The notes beneath the pieces are model-generated. The model made no database searches and was not told the DNA's origin. It saw only the letters and a list, made by a program, of their open reading frames with translations. A DNA stretch of 64,000 bases from Silene noctiflora (lineage: Eukaryota > Streptophyta > Magnoliopsida > Caryophyllales > Caryophyllaceae), in contig VHZZ01000058.1 of assembly GCA_009801015.1 (NCBI GenBank), positions 197,970 through 261,969 on the forward strand. Direction: 5' to 3'. The number at the start of each line of letters is the position of its first letter. Within the stretch, counting starts at the first letter, position 1. This document shows positions 48,201-59,400 of the stretch, piece by piece. The translations under genes and the position numbers were made by a program.

Positions 48201-51200
48201 AATAAAATCTCATGTTTTACAATAATAGTATTCTGATAAACCCCTTTTTCCCATTTGGTTGTTTTTTTCTTTCTAACCTTTTTCTAAAAAAATCTGGCAT
48301 GTTTATTTATATCATGTAAGGTGTACCAGCTTTATAGATTTTACCCTTATGTTAGAACTGCGAATTTCAGAAGAGTTCTTGAGCTTCTCATGTGGACAAG
48401 ACTGTGTGTTGCAGAATGATTACTACCCCCATGCTAGGCACAGTTGGTGGAGACAATGTCGCATATGTCCATAGTATAAGCCTAGTAAAGCTGAGTCGGA
48501 AGTTGATATACAGTTACACAATGTTAGCTATTGTGTGGTGCGTTTGGTAGAGTGGAATTCTTATTACTCCGTATTTTTCCGGGAGCAGACATTTTTTTGA
48601 TGTGGGCACTTGGGAAAATGCTGTTTTATATTATCTTAGTGTAAAACTGGCTTGCAAGATACTTTTAAGGGTTCTAAGGCCCCTCCCTGCAAAGTCTGTG
48701 ACGGCCGTGGCTATCACTGTATCAGATTGGCTTCTTTGCTGTCAATTGTTGTTCACCGAATTTTTAATGCTCGTGAACTATAATTCTGGGAAGTTTTTTT
48801 ATGCACAAGTGAACTACGGAGTACAACTGTCTTGAATTCTTCTTGTGCATCATTGTTTCAGTATGTGTTGCTCTTTGTTTGTTTAACCCATCACCTAGCT
48901 TATTTTTTATGATTTACTTGTAATGTATATAGTGCCTTTAAACACGGAAGAAGAAGAAGTCCGAAGAATGCTGCGTGAGTGTTTGAAATTAAGGGAGTCA
49001 TATATTTACCAGGAAGAAGTTGCACCATGGTGCAAGCCAGTAAATGCTACTAGTACTGGAGAGAATGAAGACCCTTTTCACTTTTATCCTGTCGAGAAGA
49101 GTGATGTGAGTTTTAACCCACTTAACTAATTGCCTTCTGTATTTTATTCACTGATACGAATATTGACAAATATTTGTGGGACTTGGAACAGTTTGTCTTA
49201 TCTTAAACCTTCCTCCTTTTGGCATAATCTGATGAGCATGCTGAATATACTGTAGCTTTTGACTAATTTTGGTTTTCCACTGATTTGAATCAGCATGACT
49301 GCAGAATGGAAGATGGTGTGATGCATGTATATGCTAGCAAAGATGGTAAGCCTTGCATATCTGGAAGGGATTTATTTTTACGTACAAAGCTTTCTGATTG
49401 TTTTTACTTGACGTATTTCGCTCTCTTCCCAGACACGGTGGAGCTTTTCCCTGTTCCAAGTGCAACTCAATTCTTCACTGATATGCATCACATCCTAAAG
49501 GTTGTTTCCACAGGAAATGTTAATTCTGCATGCTATCACCGACTACGGTTTCTGGAGGAGGTAAAGTTTTACCTTTGACTGTTAACTGTTCAGCTGATGT
49601 TATTTTTTTTTTTTTTTGGCTTATTTTAACATACATCTGAATATGCAGAAATTTCGTCTTTATCTGTTAGTAAATTCAGACAGGGAGTTTTTGGCTCAGA
49701 AGAGTGCACCACATCGTGATTTCTACAACATTAGAAAGGTTGATACCCACATACACCATTCCGCCTGTATGAACCAAAAGCATCTTCTTCGGTTTATAAA
49801 GTCCAAGCTAAGAAAGGAACCTGATGAGGTAGGATGTATTCTTCTCGTCTTTCCTTACACTACTTTTATAAGTTTCAACTTCAACTCTTCAAGTTTACAT
49901 TGGTTGTTCATCACTTGATTGTTGTGGCTCAGGTTGTCATCTTCCGAGATGGAAAGTATCTAACACTAAAAGAAGTCTTTGAGAGCTTGGATTTGACGGG
50001 GTATGGCAAGCTTACCTCTTCTAAACTGTTTATTTTCCACAAGATTGAGACCTGATGTCCATGCCTTCTTTTTCGATAAATCATTTTCAGGTATGATTTA
50101 AATGTTGACTTGTTGGACGTACACGCTGATAAGACGACTTTCCATCGGTTTGACAAGTTCAATCTGAAGTATAATCCCTGTGGGCAAAGCAGACTCAGAG
50201 AAATCTTTCTGAAGCAGGATAATCTTATTCAAGGTTTGTTTGGACTCACAGAATTAATCCATTTCCCCCCCTTTTTTCACCTGACTTGGTAAATAAGGCT
50301 ATTCAAACTCCTTGTTTTCTGGGGGAAATTAGTAACTTATTTTTGTTCTATAATGATCCCAGTAATATTCTTAAAATGTTTTTTGCAGGACGTTTTCTGG
50401 CAGAAGTAACGAAAGAAGTTTTATCTGACCTTGAAGCTAGCAAATATCAGGTCTGAGTACCTGACAAAAGCAATTTAATTGTTCTTGTTAACATCAAAGA
50501 TTAGCTGGATTTGTATTTGGTTCATTGGTTAAAGCTACTTTGAGATAGTATCATGACTTAGGACTTACGAGTGATGGGAATCAATTATGAAATTCGCTTC
50601 ATTACACGTCAAACACAATGATATATCGTGCTTGCCTCTATTACACCACCTTCTTATTGTTTTGTAAGTTTGCATAGGTTTACTCATGATTTGTTCTTAC
50701 AGATGGCGGAGTATAGAATCTCGATATATGGGAGGAAGCAAAGTGAATGGGACCAGCTTGCCAGTTGGTTTATCAACAACAAGATATACAGCGAAAATGC
50801 CGTGTGGTTAATTCAGGTACATTCTCCTGAATGCTGTGATGCTAATTGATTAGCTTGGTTGTCTAAGCAGCTGAAGTACATAAAGGTGACAGAAAACATC
50901 CAATACAAGAAAAGTCAATTAAGGGGCGGGAAGAAAAATATCCTGAGGATGAGAGTGGGTCTACGATTGAGTTTAATACCAAATTAAGACAAATTCCAAA
51001 CTATTATTTATAATACGAAGTTGCGACATTGATTACATTTTGCAGAACTACTCACTACATCTTATTATGAATAAATTTCTAATAATCTTTGGAACTCCTA
51101 TATCATCACTCAGTAACTAACAACATGAATAATCAAAACAAAATAACGGAAATTCCTCAACTATATTGATCGCCAAAGCATCATAATGTCATCCTTGGTA

Positions 51201-54200
51201 AGATATATAATCTCAACCTTATCGTCCTTGGTGAGATCAATAATCTCAACCTCATCGTCCTTGGTGAGATCTATAATTTGCATTTATCATCTTTTGTCAA
51301 ATATGTAATTCCGACGTCAATTTTTTTGGCTAAATTAATCATATTGGACTCTTCAAGCTCCCTATCTCTTCAATTTTGCTGGGTAAATTCATGAGATTGA
51401 ACTTTTCAACCTCCTTCTTTATCTCCTTCAGGAATAATTTGTTAATTTGTGATGGGAAGACTCGCTTCCGTGTACTCTAGTCTTCACATGATTAGCAACG
51501 TCTTCAGACCGACCCAAATTTAGGTGCTCTGGTCGAGTTATGGGACATCATCGGGTTAGGTCAAATGGCATTGCTAAATCATGTCGAAAACAAAAGCCTT
51601 GGAGTACATAGGAAGCAAGTCTTTCCATCGCAAATTAACAAATTATTCTGGAAGGAGGTAAAGAAGGAGGTTGAAGAACAAAATTGAAGGGATGGAGCTT
51701 GAAGAGTCCAATATGATTAATTTACCCAAAAAATTGAAGTCAAGATTATAGATTTAACAAAAGAAGATGTGCAGATTATTGATCTCACGAAAGATGATGA
51801 GGTAGAGATTATTGGTGTCACGAAGGATGATGAGGTTCAGATTATTGATCTTACCGAGGATGACATATGATGCTTTGGCGACCAAGATAGTTGATGAATT
51901 TCTGTTAGTTTGTTTTGATTATTTATGATTAAGTTAGTTACCCAATGATTTAGGAGATTCTTAGAAATTTATTCATAATAAGATGAAGTGAGTACTCACT
52001 TTTGGAGTTCTGGAAAATGTAATCTAATCAATGTCGCAACCTAGTTTTATAAATAACAGTTTGAATTTGTCTTAATTTTGTATCAAACTCAATTTGTCAG
52101 ACCCAATCTCATCCTCGGGATATTTTCTTCTTTTTTTGTGGGTTTAGTCCAGATATTGGATGTTGTTTTCTGTCGACAAATGATGTCAACTGGTATGTAC
52201 TTGTGCGGCGTAGACTTCCAAGCTAATCAATTAGCATCACAGTCAATTGACTTTCTTCGTGGATTAGTCCAGATATTTGTCTTAGCTTGCTGGTTTTGTC
52301 TATGAATTTTTATCTGGCTGTATATTGGTCATGCAAAAGAGTCTTCTAATGGCTGTATTTATCTTTTATGTAGCTGCCGAGGCTTTATAATATCTACAAA
52401 GGCATGGGAATAGTTACCTCATTCCAGAACATCATAGATAATATATTCCTCCCATTATTTGAGGTCTCTGTTGATCCAAATACGCATCCCCAGCTTCATG
52501 TGTTTTTGATGCAGGTCAGTGGATCCGTCTTCCTTCCCATAATAAATTCCAAAGAATATGATTTGTAAACGATTAGCTCAAGAGAATAAACTCTCATTTG
52601 TGCAATTTTTCCTTCTCATCATGATTTATTTGGTAGATTGTTTTTATCGATCAGATTATTAGACATGATTATCACTACTATTCTATGCTACTCGCTTCGC
52701 ATAAGGGTACCTGTCGAATTGTCAGACTTGGCACGACTCAACTTTTTAAACACACGGACCCAATACATTATTTACGATATGGGTTCAGGGAGATGTCTTC
52801 AAAACAAATACTCCATATGCAGTTTTAAATTTGAAATATTTAGTGTTTTAGAGTAAAATAAAGAGATCTTCTGTATATATGGCTGTAAGATTAAACTCGT
52901 TAAATTGTATACCAGATGCCTCATACGTAGCATCGTAGTTCTCTCTGCTCTGTGTCATGTGGAACTGTCTTTTTGCTGCCTCTAGGAGAAGTTTTGGTGC
53001 AAGTGTCGGGTACAATTCCCTTCCATATCCTTGGATGTCATGTGCTGCATGGATATGGCCCAAAGTGAAGAGTCAAAAGTAACATAATAACTGTTATTAG
53101 ATGTCAAGGTAACATAGTTGCAGGTTGATGCAACTTGTAGCTTAGACTAGCAGCGCTGTGACTTTATCCATGGCGAACTGTTCTGACGCCTTAGCTATCT
53201 TGTAGATATAGGAAGTTGGTGGGCTTAATCAGATCCATTCATACTTTGTAACTATATCTAGGCTCTAGCACCCTCCATTAATTTGAAGTGGGGTTTGCTA
53301 TTTTTGTCATGAATTTTGACTTTTTGAGTACATTTTTATTTTCGTCGTGGTTATTAATACATTTCATTATATCATACTACTACTTTTCTCAAAAACTAGA
53401 AAAAACAACTCAACTTTTATGATTCAGGTTGTTGGATTTGATCTGGTGGATGATGAGAGTAAACCAGAGAGGCGCCCGACAAAGCATATGCCCACGCCAT
53501 CGGAGTGGACTAACGGATTCAATCCTGCTTTCTCATATTACACGTATTATTGCTATGCTAATCTGTACACTCTGAATAAGGTTTGTCCTCTCATTATCCT
53601 GGCAACAATAAGTTCAATTTCAGATGAGCTTAGTATACCACTTCACAGGAGACTGTTGCCAACGATTTTCACTGTTCAAAATCTGCTTAAACAAAGCACA
53701 AGCTTGTAAACTTGGGCATGCATTTGTTCATTATGCTACGTGTACTCTAGCTGTACAGCCTGTCTTTTGAGACTGCTTTTACCGGGTCACTAGCTTCTAA
53801 TGATGGCCTGATGATTCCTGGTGCTTTTATGTTTGCATTACTTAGTTATACGAGTGTTGTACATTGTGCTCCTAGGAGTCCTAGATATAAAATATTGCCT
53901 TTCGAGTTGTAGTGGAATAATCTTAAGCTATAGAATGAGACTATTGGACTCATGGGAGTTTTTCATCAAGATTATGTGACTTTTTCAGTGACGATTGATA
54001 TCAATATGAGCCTTCACAGAATTAATTTGTTCTGGTATTTCTGCAGCTTCGTGAATCTAAAGGACTACCTACAATCAAACTCCGTCCTCACTGTGGAGAG
54101 GTTCTCTTCTGGGTTCAATCTCGGTTTCTATCCCTTCTGTTCATAAATATATATGGTCTCACCATTTCTTTATGTTTACAGGCTGGTGATGTTGATCATT

Positions 54201-55595
54201 TGGCTGCTGGATTTCTCTTGTGCCATAATATATCGCATGGAATCAACTTACGGAAATCTCCAGTACTTCAATATCTCTATTATCTGGCCCAGGTTAGCTT
54301 CTCAGCGCTCAAGAATTGTACAAATTGCTATCAGTCGTACAATACTGTTACATGACGCACGAGAAAATGTTTGACAGCCATTAATGTCATCGGCGATACT
54401 GACACGACCCAAACCCGAGAAAAACAGCCGAGTAGACCCAAACATGTGAGATACCCAATCCAAAACGACAGAAAATACTAATTTGAAAGAGAAACCTTAA
54501 TTGCTATGTCCCAGAACAACTCCACTGCATTCAACTTTTGTTTTGATAGTGGGCGAAGGAACATAATTTGACGAGTGGTACTAATTCCTACAAAACACGA
54601 ATTAATTTCCATTACTTGTGTTTACAGATTGGACTGGCTATGTCTCCATTGAGCAACAATTCCCTTTTTCTGGACTATCATCGCAATCCATTTCCAATGT
54701 ACTTCCAGCGAGGTTTAAACGTCTCACTCTCATCCGATGATCCTCTACAAATTCATTTGACAAAGGAAGCGCTTATTGAAGAATACAGCGTAGCTGCCCA
54801 GGTAAGCCGTTTAGATATGCCGCGCTTCTTTTAGTTCATCTCTTCATCTTGTTCTTGTCCGCTAATTTGCCATCTTCAGGTGTGGAAGTTCAGTGCTTGT
54901 GATCTGTGTGAGATAGCCAGGAACTCTGTGTACCAGTCTGGTTTCACTCATGCTGCTAAGGTTAGAAATCAGACTGACGCTTTTCTCGTATGATTCCGTC
55001 TAGTTTTTGATGGTCTTATTTTACTTCCAAGTGTTCAATAAGCGTCCTTTTTTTAACAAGATCCTTAGAGTAGGACCGTCCACTGGTGAGTTGGTGACCT
55101 TATCAGGCTTTTGGGATGGGTTTTCAACTAAAAACTTCAAAAGCTTATTGTGGAACCTTGGATCATGATTATGATCACGCCTTACCATATATCCGTCTTA
55201 CAAAAAAAATTCTTTTATATCTCTAAAAATGCGTTTGTCGTCTAAATCTTTCTTCACCGAAATGGTTTGCTCTTTTGTCTAATATATCTTTCATGTTTAT
55301 GGACCGACCAGCTGCACTGGCTTGGAGATAATTATTTCTTGAGAGGTCCAGAAGGAAATGACATTCACAAAACTAACGTTCCCAAGCTGCGCATAGCATT
55401 CCGACATGAAGTAAGTGTCTACTAGCAAAAACACAAAATTCCATTTCTCTTAACTGAGTACTGACTCTTACTCCGTACATAGCAAACAAATATTAACAAC
55501 CCATCCATCTTATTTTTATGCAGACATGGAAGGAGGAACTGCAGTACGTTTACAATGGTAAAGCAAGGATCCCCGAAGAAATCGACCTTTTCTGA
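45274..55595 (+). CDS. FAC1: AMP deaminase (EMBRYONIC FACTOR1 type)
   Basis: Nineteen exons: 45274-45769, 47220-47386, 47897-48056, 48933-49105, 49294-49345, 49433-49560, 49649-49828, 49933-50000, 50091-50233, 50389-50450, 50703-50816, 52374-52514, 53428-53580, 54047-54100, 54182-54292, 54628-54801, 54880-54960, 55312-55410 and 55524-55595. Phases agree throughout, giving 875 residues. An N-terminal membrane segment ('[18 protein letters not shown]') anchors it. A variable acidic region with long Glu/Asp/Val runs follows, and then the deaminase domain: metal-binding '[10 protein letters not shown]' (~423-432), '[18 protein letters not shown]', and the catalytic '[11 protein letters not shown]' (~767-777; most plants have SLSTDD). 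It converts AMP to IMP and ammonia, setting adenylate balance, and is essential for embryo development in Arabidopsis. The acidic N terminus replaces the Ser-rich one I recall there. It ends 'PEEIDLF'. Confidence 0.96.
45764..45950 (+). repeat. 105 bp tandem duplication across the exon 1 splice donor
   Basis: 'aatggtaatgattttttac' at 45766 and 'aatggtaatggttttctcac' at 45871 start two units. Both continue with 'tttgctttcc', a Stowaway-like 'caatcatttgtttacc' end and 'ttgtttaaaat'. The offset is exactly 105 bases, so the second GT is in frame with the first. Confidence 0.85.
46188..46320 (+). mobile_element. tRNA-derived SINE-like element in AMP deaminase intron 1
   Basis: 'tagtctagtggttaaggtt' resembles an A box. 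The copy ends 'cacccggaagaaaaaaataa', an A-rich tail. The B box is worn. Confidence 0.5.
46388..46555 (+). mobile_element. SINE-like repeat, copy 2
   Basis: Related to 43673-43880, with the same 'agaggcgga' start, a shared 'ttgacccaatgattg' middle and a B-box-like 'gaattcaaatccc'. Confidence 0.45.
46795..47045. mobile_element. polypurine/polypyrimidine intronic insertion
   Basis: Begins 'ccttgtttggatggagtgg', has a purine-rich left half and a right half of repeated 'cttcc'. It belongs with the blocks at 25520-25830 and 17283-17360. Confidence 0.45.
48137..48310. mobile_element. Stowaway-like MITE remnant in intron 3
   Basis: 'caccctccatctcatttata' followed by 'cttccctttttgactttg' is a worn left end. 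The right end is not clear. Confidence 0.35.
50890..52180. repeat. long inverted repeat in intron 11 with SIM-like coding arrays
   Basis: A left arm of about 50890-51515 and a right arm of about 51555-52180 are reverse complements with moderate divergence, around a loop of about 40 bases. Examples: 'ttgcgacattgattacattt' at 51022 pairs with 'aatgtaatctaatcaatgtc' at 52016, and 'aaatttctaataatctttgg' at 51074 pairs near 51950. Each arm also contains the remains of a protein array reading 'IIDLTKDD' every 10-11 residues: the right arm on the plus strand at 51733-51870 (four repeats then TGA), the left arm on the minus strand at about 51188-51279 (three repeats). Upstream of the array both read 'FPSQINKLF' and 'KEVKKEVE' or similar. 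Frames are interrupted by stops, so neither copy is an intact gene. Confidence 0.9.
51733..51870 (+). pseudogene. fragment with tandem IIDLT(K/E)DD motifs
   Basis: Four repeats of about 33 bp encode [24 protein letters not shown] and IIDLTEDD, then a stop. The pattern of three hydrophobic residues around D-L-T with following acids is that of SUMO-interacting motifs. A TAA lies just upstream in this frame (51712-51720 region), so the reading frame is broken relative to the 'FPSQINKLF' part. The inverted partner is at about 51188-51279. The parent gene was not recognised. Confidence 0.55.
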
Positions 55596-56490
55596 GGAAT
55601 TACTTCTTCCAGGGTTTATCAGATGATCTTTCCTGACGTCTAGTTCATTTGGCGGATGAGGGAAGTTCAGGCTAACATTATAGAGCTTCTTTTGCGGTTC
55701 CTTCCCGGGAAACCTCACCAATTTTACTATGTAATTTACTGTAAAATTTCTCCTAGGCTGGTGAAAACTATTGTACGGAGTAACATTATTTAGCATGGCT
55801 AATTTGCAATTCTCAAAGTATGGTTGTCCTAGACTTCTTTCGAATGAAATGAGAGAAAGGTCCATTAAGGACTTGGTTCATCACCCTTTTTTCGCGGGTG
55901 AGAACCTGAGCTAATATCTCATGTCGGGGAGTCTTCTGATGACCTTATAATGCAACGGCCTATATGGTTAGTATAAACCGGTTTAATGAATCCAATTACG
56001 CATTCTTTCATAAAGTTCATGCTAATGAAGTTTCCATTTTGTGGAATAAACGTATCCCGGGTTTGGAGTTTAGACGGTCTTAAAAATGGGTAGTTAATGA
56101 AGTATTTTTATGAAGCATGTCCGTCACAAGCAAGAAAAAAAATGAGCGAGCTGACAAACCTTGTTGGATTAGATTCCTAAATCCTAATGGTAAACAATTG
56201 ACTATAACAATTAGAGTATTATTAATGAGAATAGTAATTCTCTATTCTTTTTCTCGTAAGAATTTTTTTTTCTATTCTTAACCGTAGAGAGTTTTAAAAC
56301 GGGCGAAAGTCTCTCTTAAGATCAATATAACGTGAAACGGATCCGAAAACATATAAGCTCCCGATTATTCATTGGACTCCCCCATCTATAAAAAGCAACA
56401 AATCATCAACAGCACACCTCCTCTCCCTTCACTCCTCACCATTAAGGTCTGTTCAACTACACAAGCCTCCTAAACCCTAAACCCCCAAAA

Positions 56491-59400
56491 ATGGCGACAA
56501 CAACCACCGCAACACCACCAGCAGTGACGCCGGCAACATCAACAACCTCCGACGGTCCAGTCCTAACCGTAATCGCAAAACGCATCCGCGCTCTCCGCAA
56601 AAAACACACTCGTATCCTTCAAATGGAACAATCCCTCTCTCAAGGCAAACCCCTAAATTCCGAACAACTTGAAGTCGTTCGGTCTAAACCGGCTGTCGAA
56701 GCACTCCTTGACGAACTCGAAAAACTCCGCGCTCCTATCTCCGCCGCGGTCGACGAAGAACTCTCCGTCGAATACGAGAAGCGAGAGGAATTAATGGAGG
56801 ATTTTGTGAAATTGATGTATTTCGGGAGTTTATTTGATGTGAAGGCGCAAAGTGAATTTACGTTGTATACTAAAACACTTGAGCGTGGAAGTTGTTTGAC
56901 GTATGATATTGTTACTGATGATGCTGTTGATGGTGATATGCTTATTGAAAGTGATTTGGATTTGATTTCGGCTTTGCAAGGGTTAATGATTGCTAGACCT
57001 GTTAATTCTGAGCTTTCGCATCGGAATGCGCTTGATTTGTGTTTGAAACATGCTAAGTTGTGGATTTCTAATGCTGATCAGCCTATTGATTCTCAGACTA
57101 ATGTTACATGTAAAATTCTATCTTTACTCAATTTTTGCTTGTTGAATAGTTGAATTTTATAGATTGATAGTTTGTTTATCTAATTTATAATTTGACGTAT
57201 TTTTAAATTTGTGACTCCAAGAATGTTAAAAGTTTGCGATTTGACAAAGTTTGCGATTTGACAAAGCTTGTGATTTGGCTAATGTCGAAGTTTGTTGGAG
57301 TAACATTGAACATTCTTAGTCTAATTTGTGCTTTGACGAATGGTAAAGCTTGTGATTTGGCGAACATTGAACATTCTTAGTCTAATTTGTGCTTTGACGA
57401 ATGGTAAAGATTGTGATTTGGCGAATGTTATAGTTTAGTTGATGAATGTTAGAGTAGTTGTTACTGTTATTTGTGATTTTATGAACGTTAACGAATGTTC
57501 AGTAATTCTTTGTCTAATTCGTGATTTGAAGAATTTCACATGTAATTTTATGCAGTCATATGGTTGATATTTGAGGGACTGATTGCTATTCATGATTACC
57601 TGGGGTAACTTTAGTTTTTTATGCGATTTAACCAAGTTTAATGGTTGTTTGTATCCCTGACTAGAATGTCGGAAAAAAAATGGAGACGACGGTATTTGTT
57701 GAAATTTCGAGTTTTTGTATAGCAGGAATTGGCCATATAATGTGATAGATGCTCGATGTTTAGCTTGATTATCTTTAGAATCTGAAAAGTTGAGGTCTTT
57801 TTTTCTATTTTTAGGAAAATCAACGATTTCATCTTCTGGTTAATTGAAGTTAATTGATTATGCCCGTATGTGTATGTTTAATTGCCGTAGAAACTGAGAG
57901 GTTCTTGATTTTTGATGATATTAAGGTTGACTGTGTTTAGAGTCTGAAAAGTTATGGTTTTGTTGTGTTGTAGATGCTGCGTTGAGAGCAAAGTTGAACA
58001 AGATTATTTCCTCGGGGTATTTTATCGCCACACCGCAGATGAGGGGGGCAGGAGAAGTTGCAGCAGCTGCTGCTGGTGGAAACTATGGTTTGTTCCAGGT
58101 TCCAACACAAGAGGCCATGGTGAACGTTGAAGTGCCTGTTCAAGTGGAAGTGGAGGGATCAACTGAGCAAAATCAGGAAACGGTAAAACCACTAAACTAA
58201 CTAAAGCTTCTGATTGGTGTTAGATCTCTGTTATCAGTATAGGTATTTTCATGTAATTGCCTACCAGATTTTAAATTACTTGCCGGAATTCTAGTTCAAA
58301 GAAGACGGAATTGAATTTATGTTTTATCATGATCGCTAATAAAACTACGTGTAACATTATTAGTAGAAATCATCTTCAAATGATTTGACTTGGAAATGTT
58401 ATGTCAGTCACAATCACAATGGTACTTGGCTTTTGCTATATATTCTTGATATGTAGAATCTTGTTGTTGTTTATGTCAGGGTTGCCGAACACGTAATACG
58501 TTCGATACGAATTCGTAATACGAATTCACGATTCGCTCTATTGAGCGTATTCCATACGTTAAGCGTATTAAAAATAACATAATTCGCTAATACGTAACGG
58601 TTCATTTAATTTACAAAATGAATATAATAAAAAATAACTTTAGCAAAAATACTTATCTTTAATGATAAAAGAAATTAAAAAAAAAAGAAATAGTGGAACT
58701 TTTATTAATTAACCCACGAAATTTGGCATTTAATGGAAAACTTAAGAGCCATATTCATTATTACNTAGAAAAGGCACAAATTACAAGTTGAAAAATGGTT
58801 TCTTCTCAAGAAAGATCTAGAGTCTACTTGACTACTTTTTGAGTTTATGTCTATCTTTATAGCTCATATGATTTGCCAAGAAGACCCTTCATTTTTTTCA
58901 AAAGAAAAAAAATTATTCAACTCATCTTTATTACGTCAAACCCATTCAACTCATCTTCATCTTCTTCACAAATCAAACAATTTAATAAACAATTAAAAGA
59001 AATTATTGATTCTTCAGTTTAGCATTAACAATCAAGTCAAAACTTTTATCAATGGTGACCATACAGCCTTCATCTTCTTCCTTGATCCTCCATACTCGTC
59101 CTTCATCTCAATTTTCCTGTTGATAATTTCCACCATATCAAAATGAGTACATAAGTGTAAGTATCTTTCATTTACTTTACTTTTTTTTCTTCAATTTTCC
59201 TGGTTTTGGCAAAGTATTTCAGTTCGCTCTTTCTGGGTGAATTCATAACGAATTAGGGCGGCGAATCCCGAATTGATACGATCGTATCGATTCGCGATTC
59301 GCGATTCGCTAGGGGCTGGAGCGAATTCGGCAACCCTGGTTTATGTTATCTCTTACTTGGTTGGATTGTGGTCTTCTTGAGTTAGAACATGTTTTGTGTA

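Noticed and set aside
52848-53063. 71-codon minus-strand frame in AMP deaminase intron 12
   Set aside because: No family resemblance and no partner exon; probably chance.
58765-58765. Single undetermined base
   Set aside because: An assembly ambiguity inside the hAT-like element, with no effect on any call.
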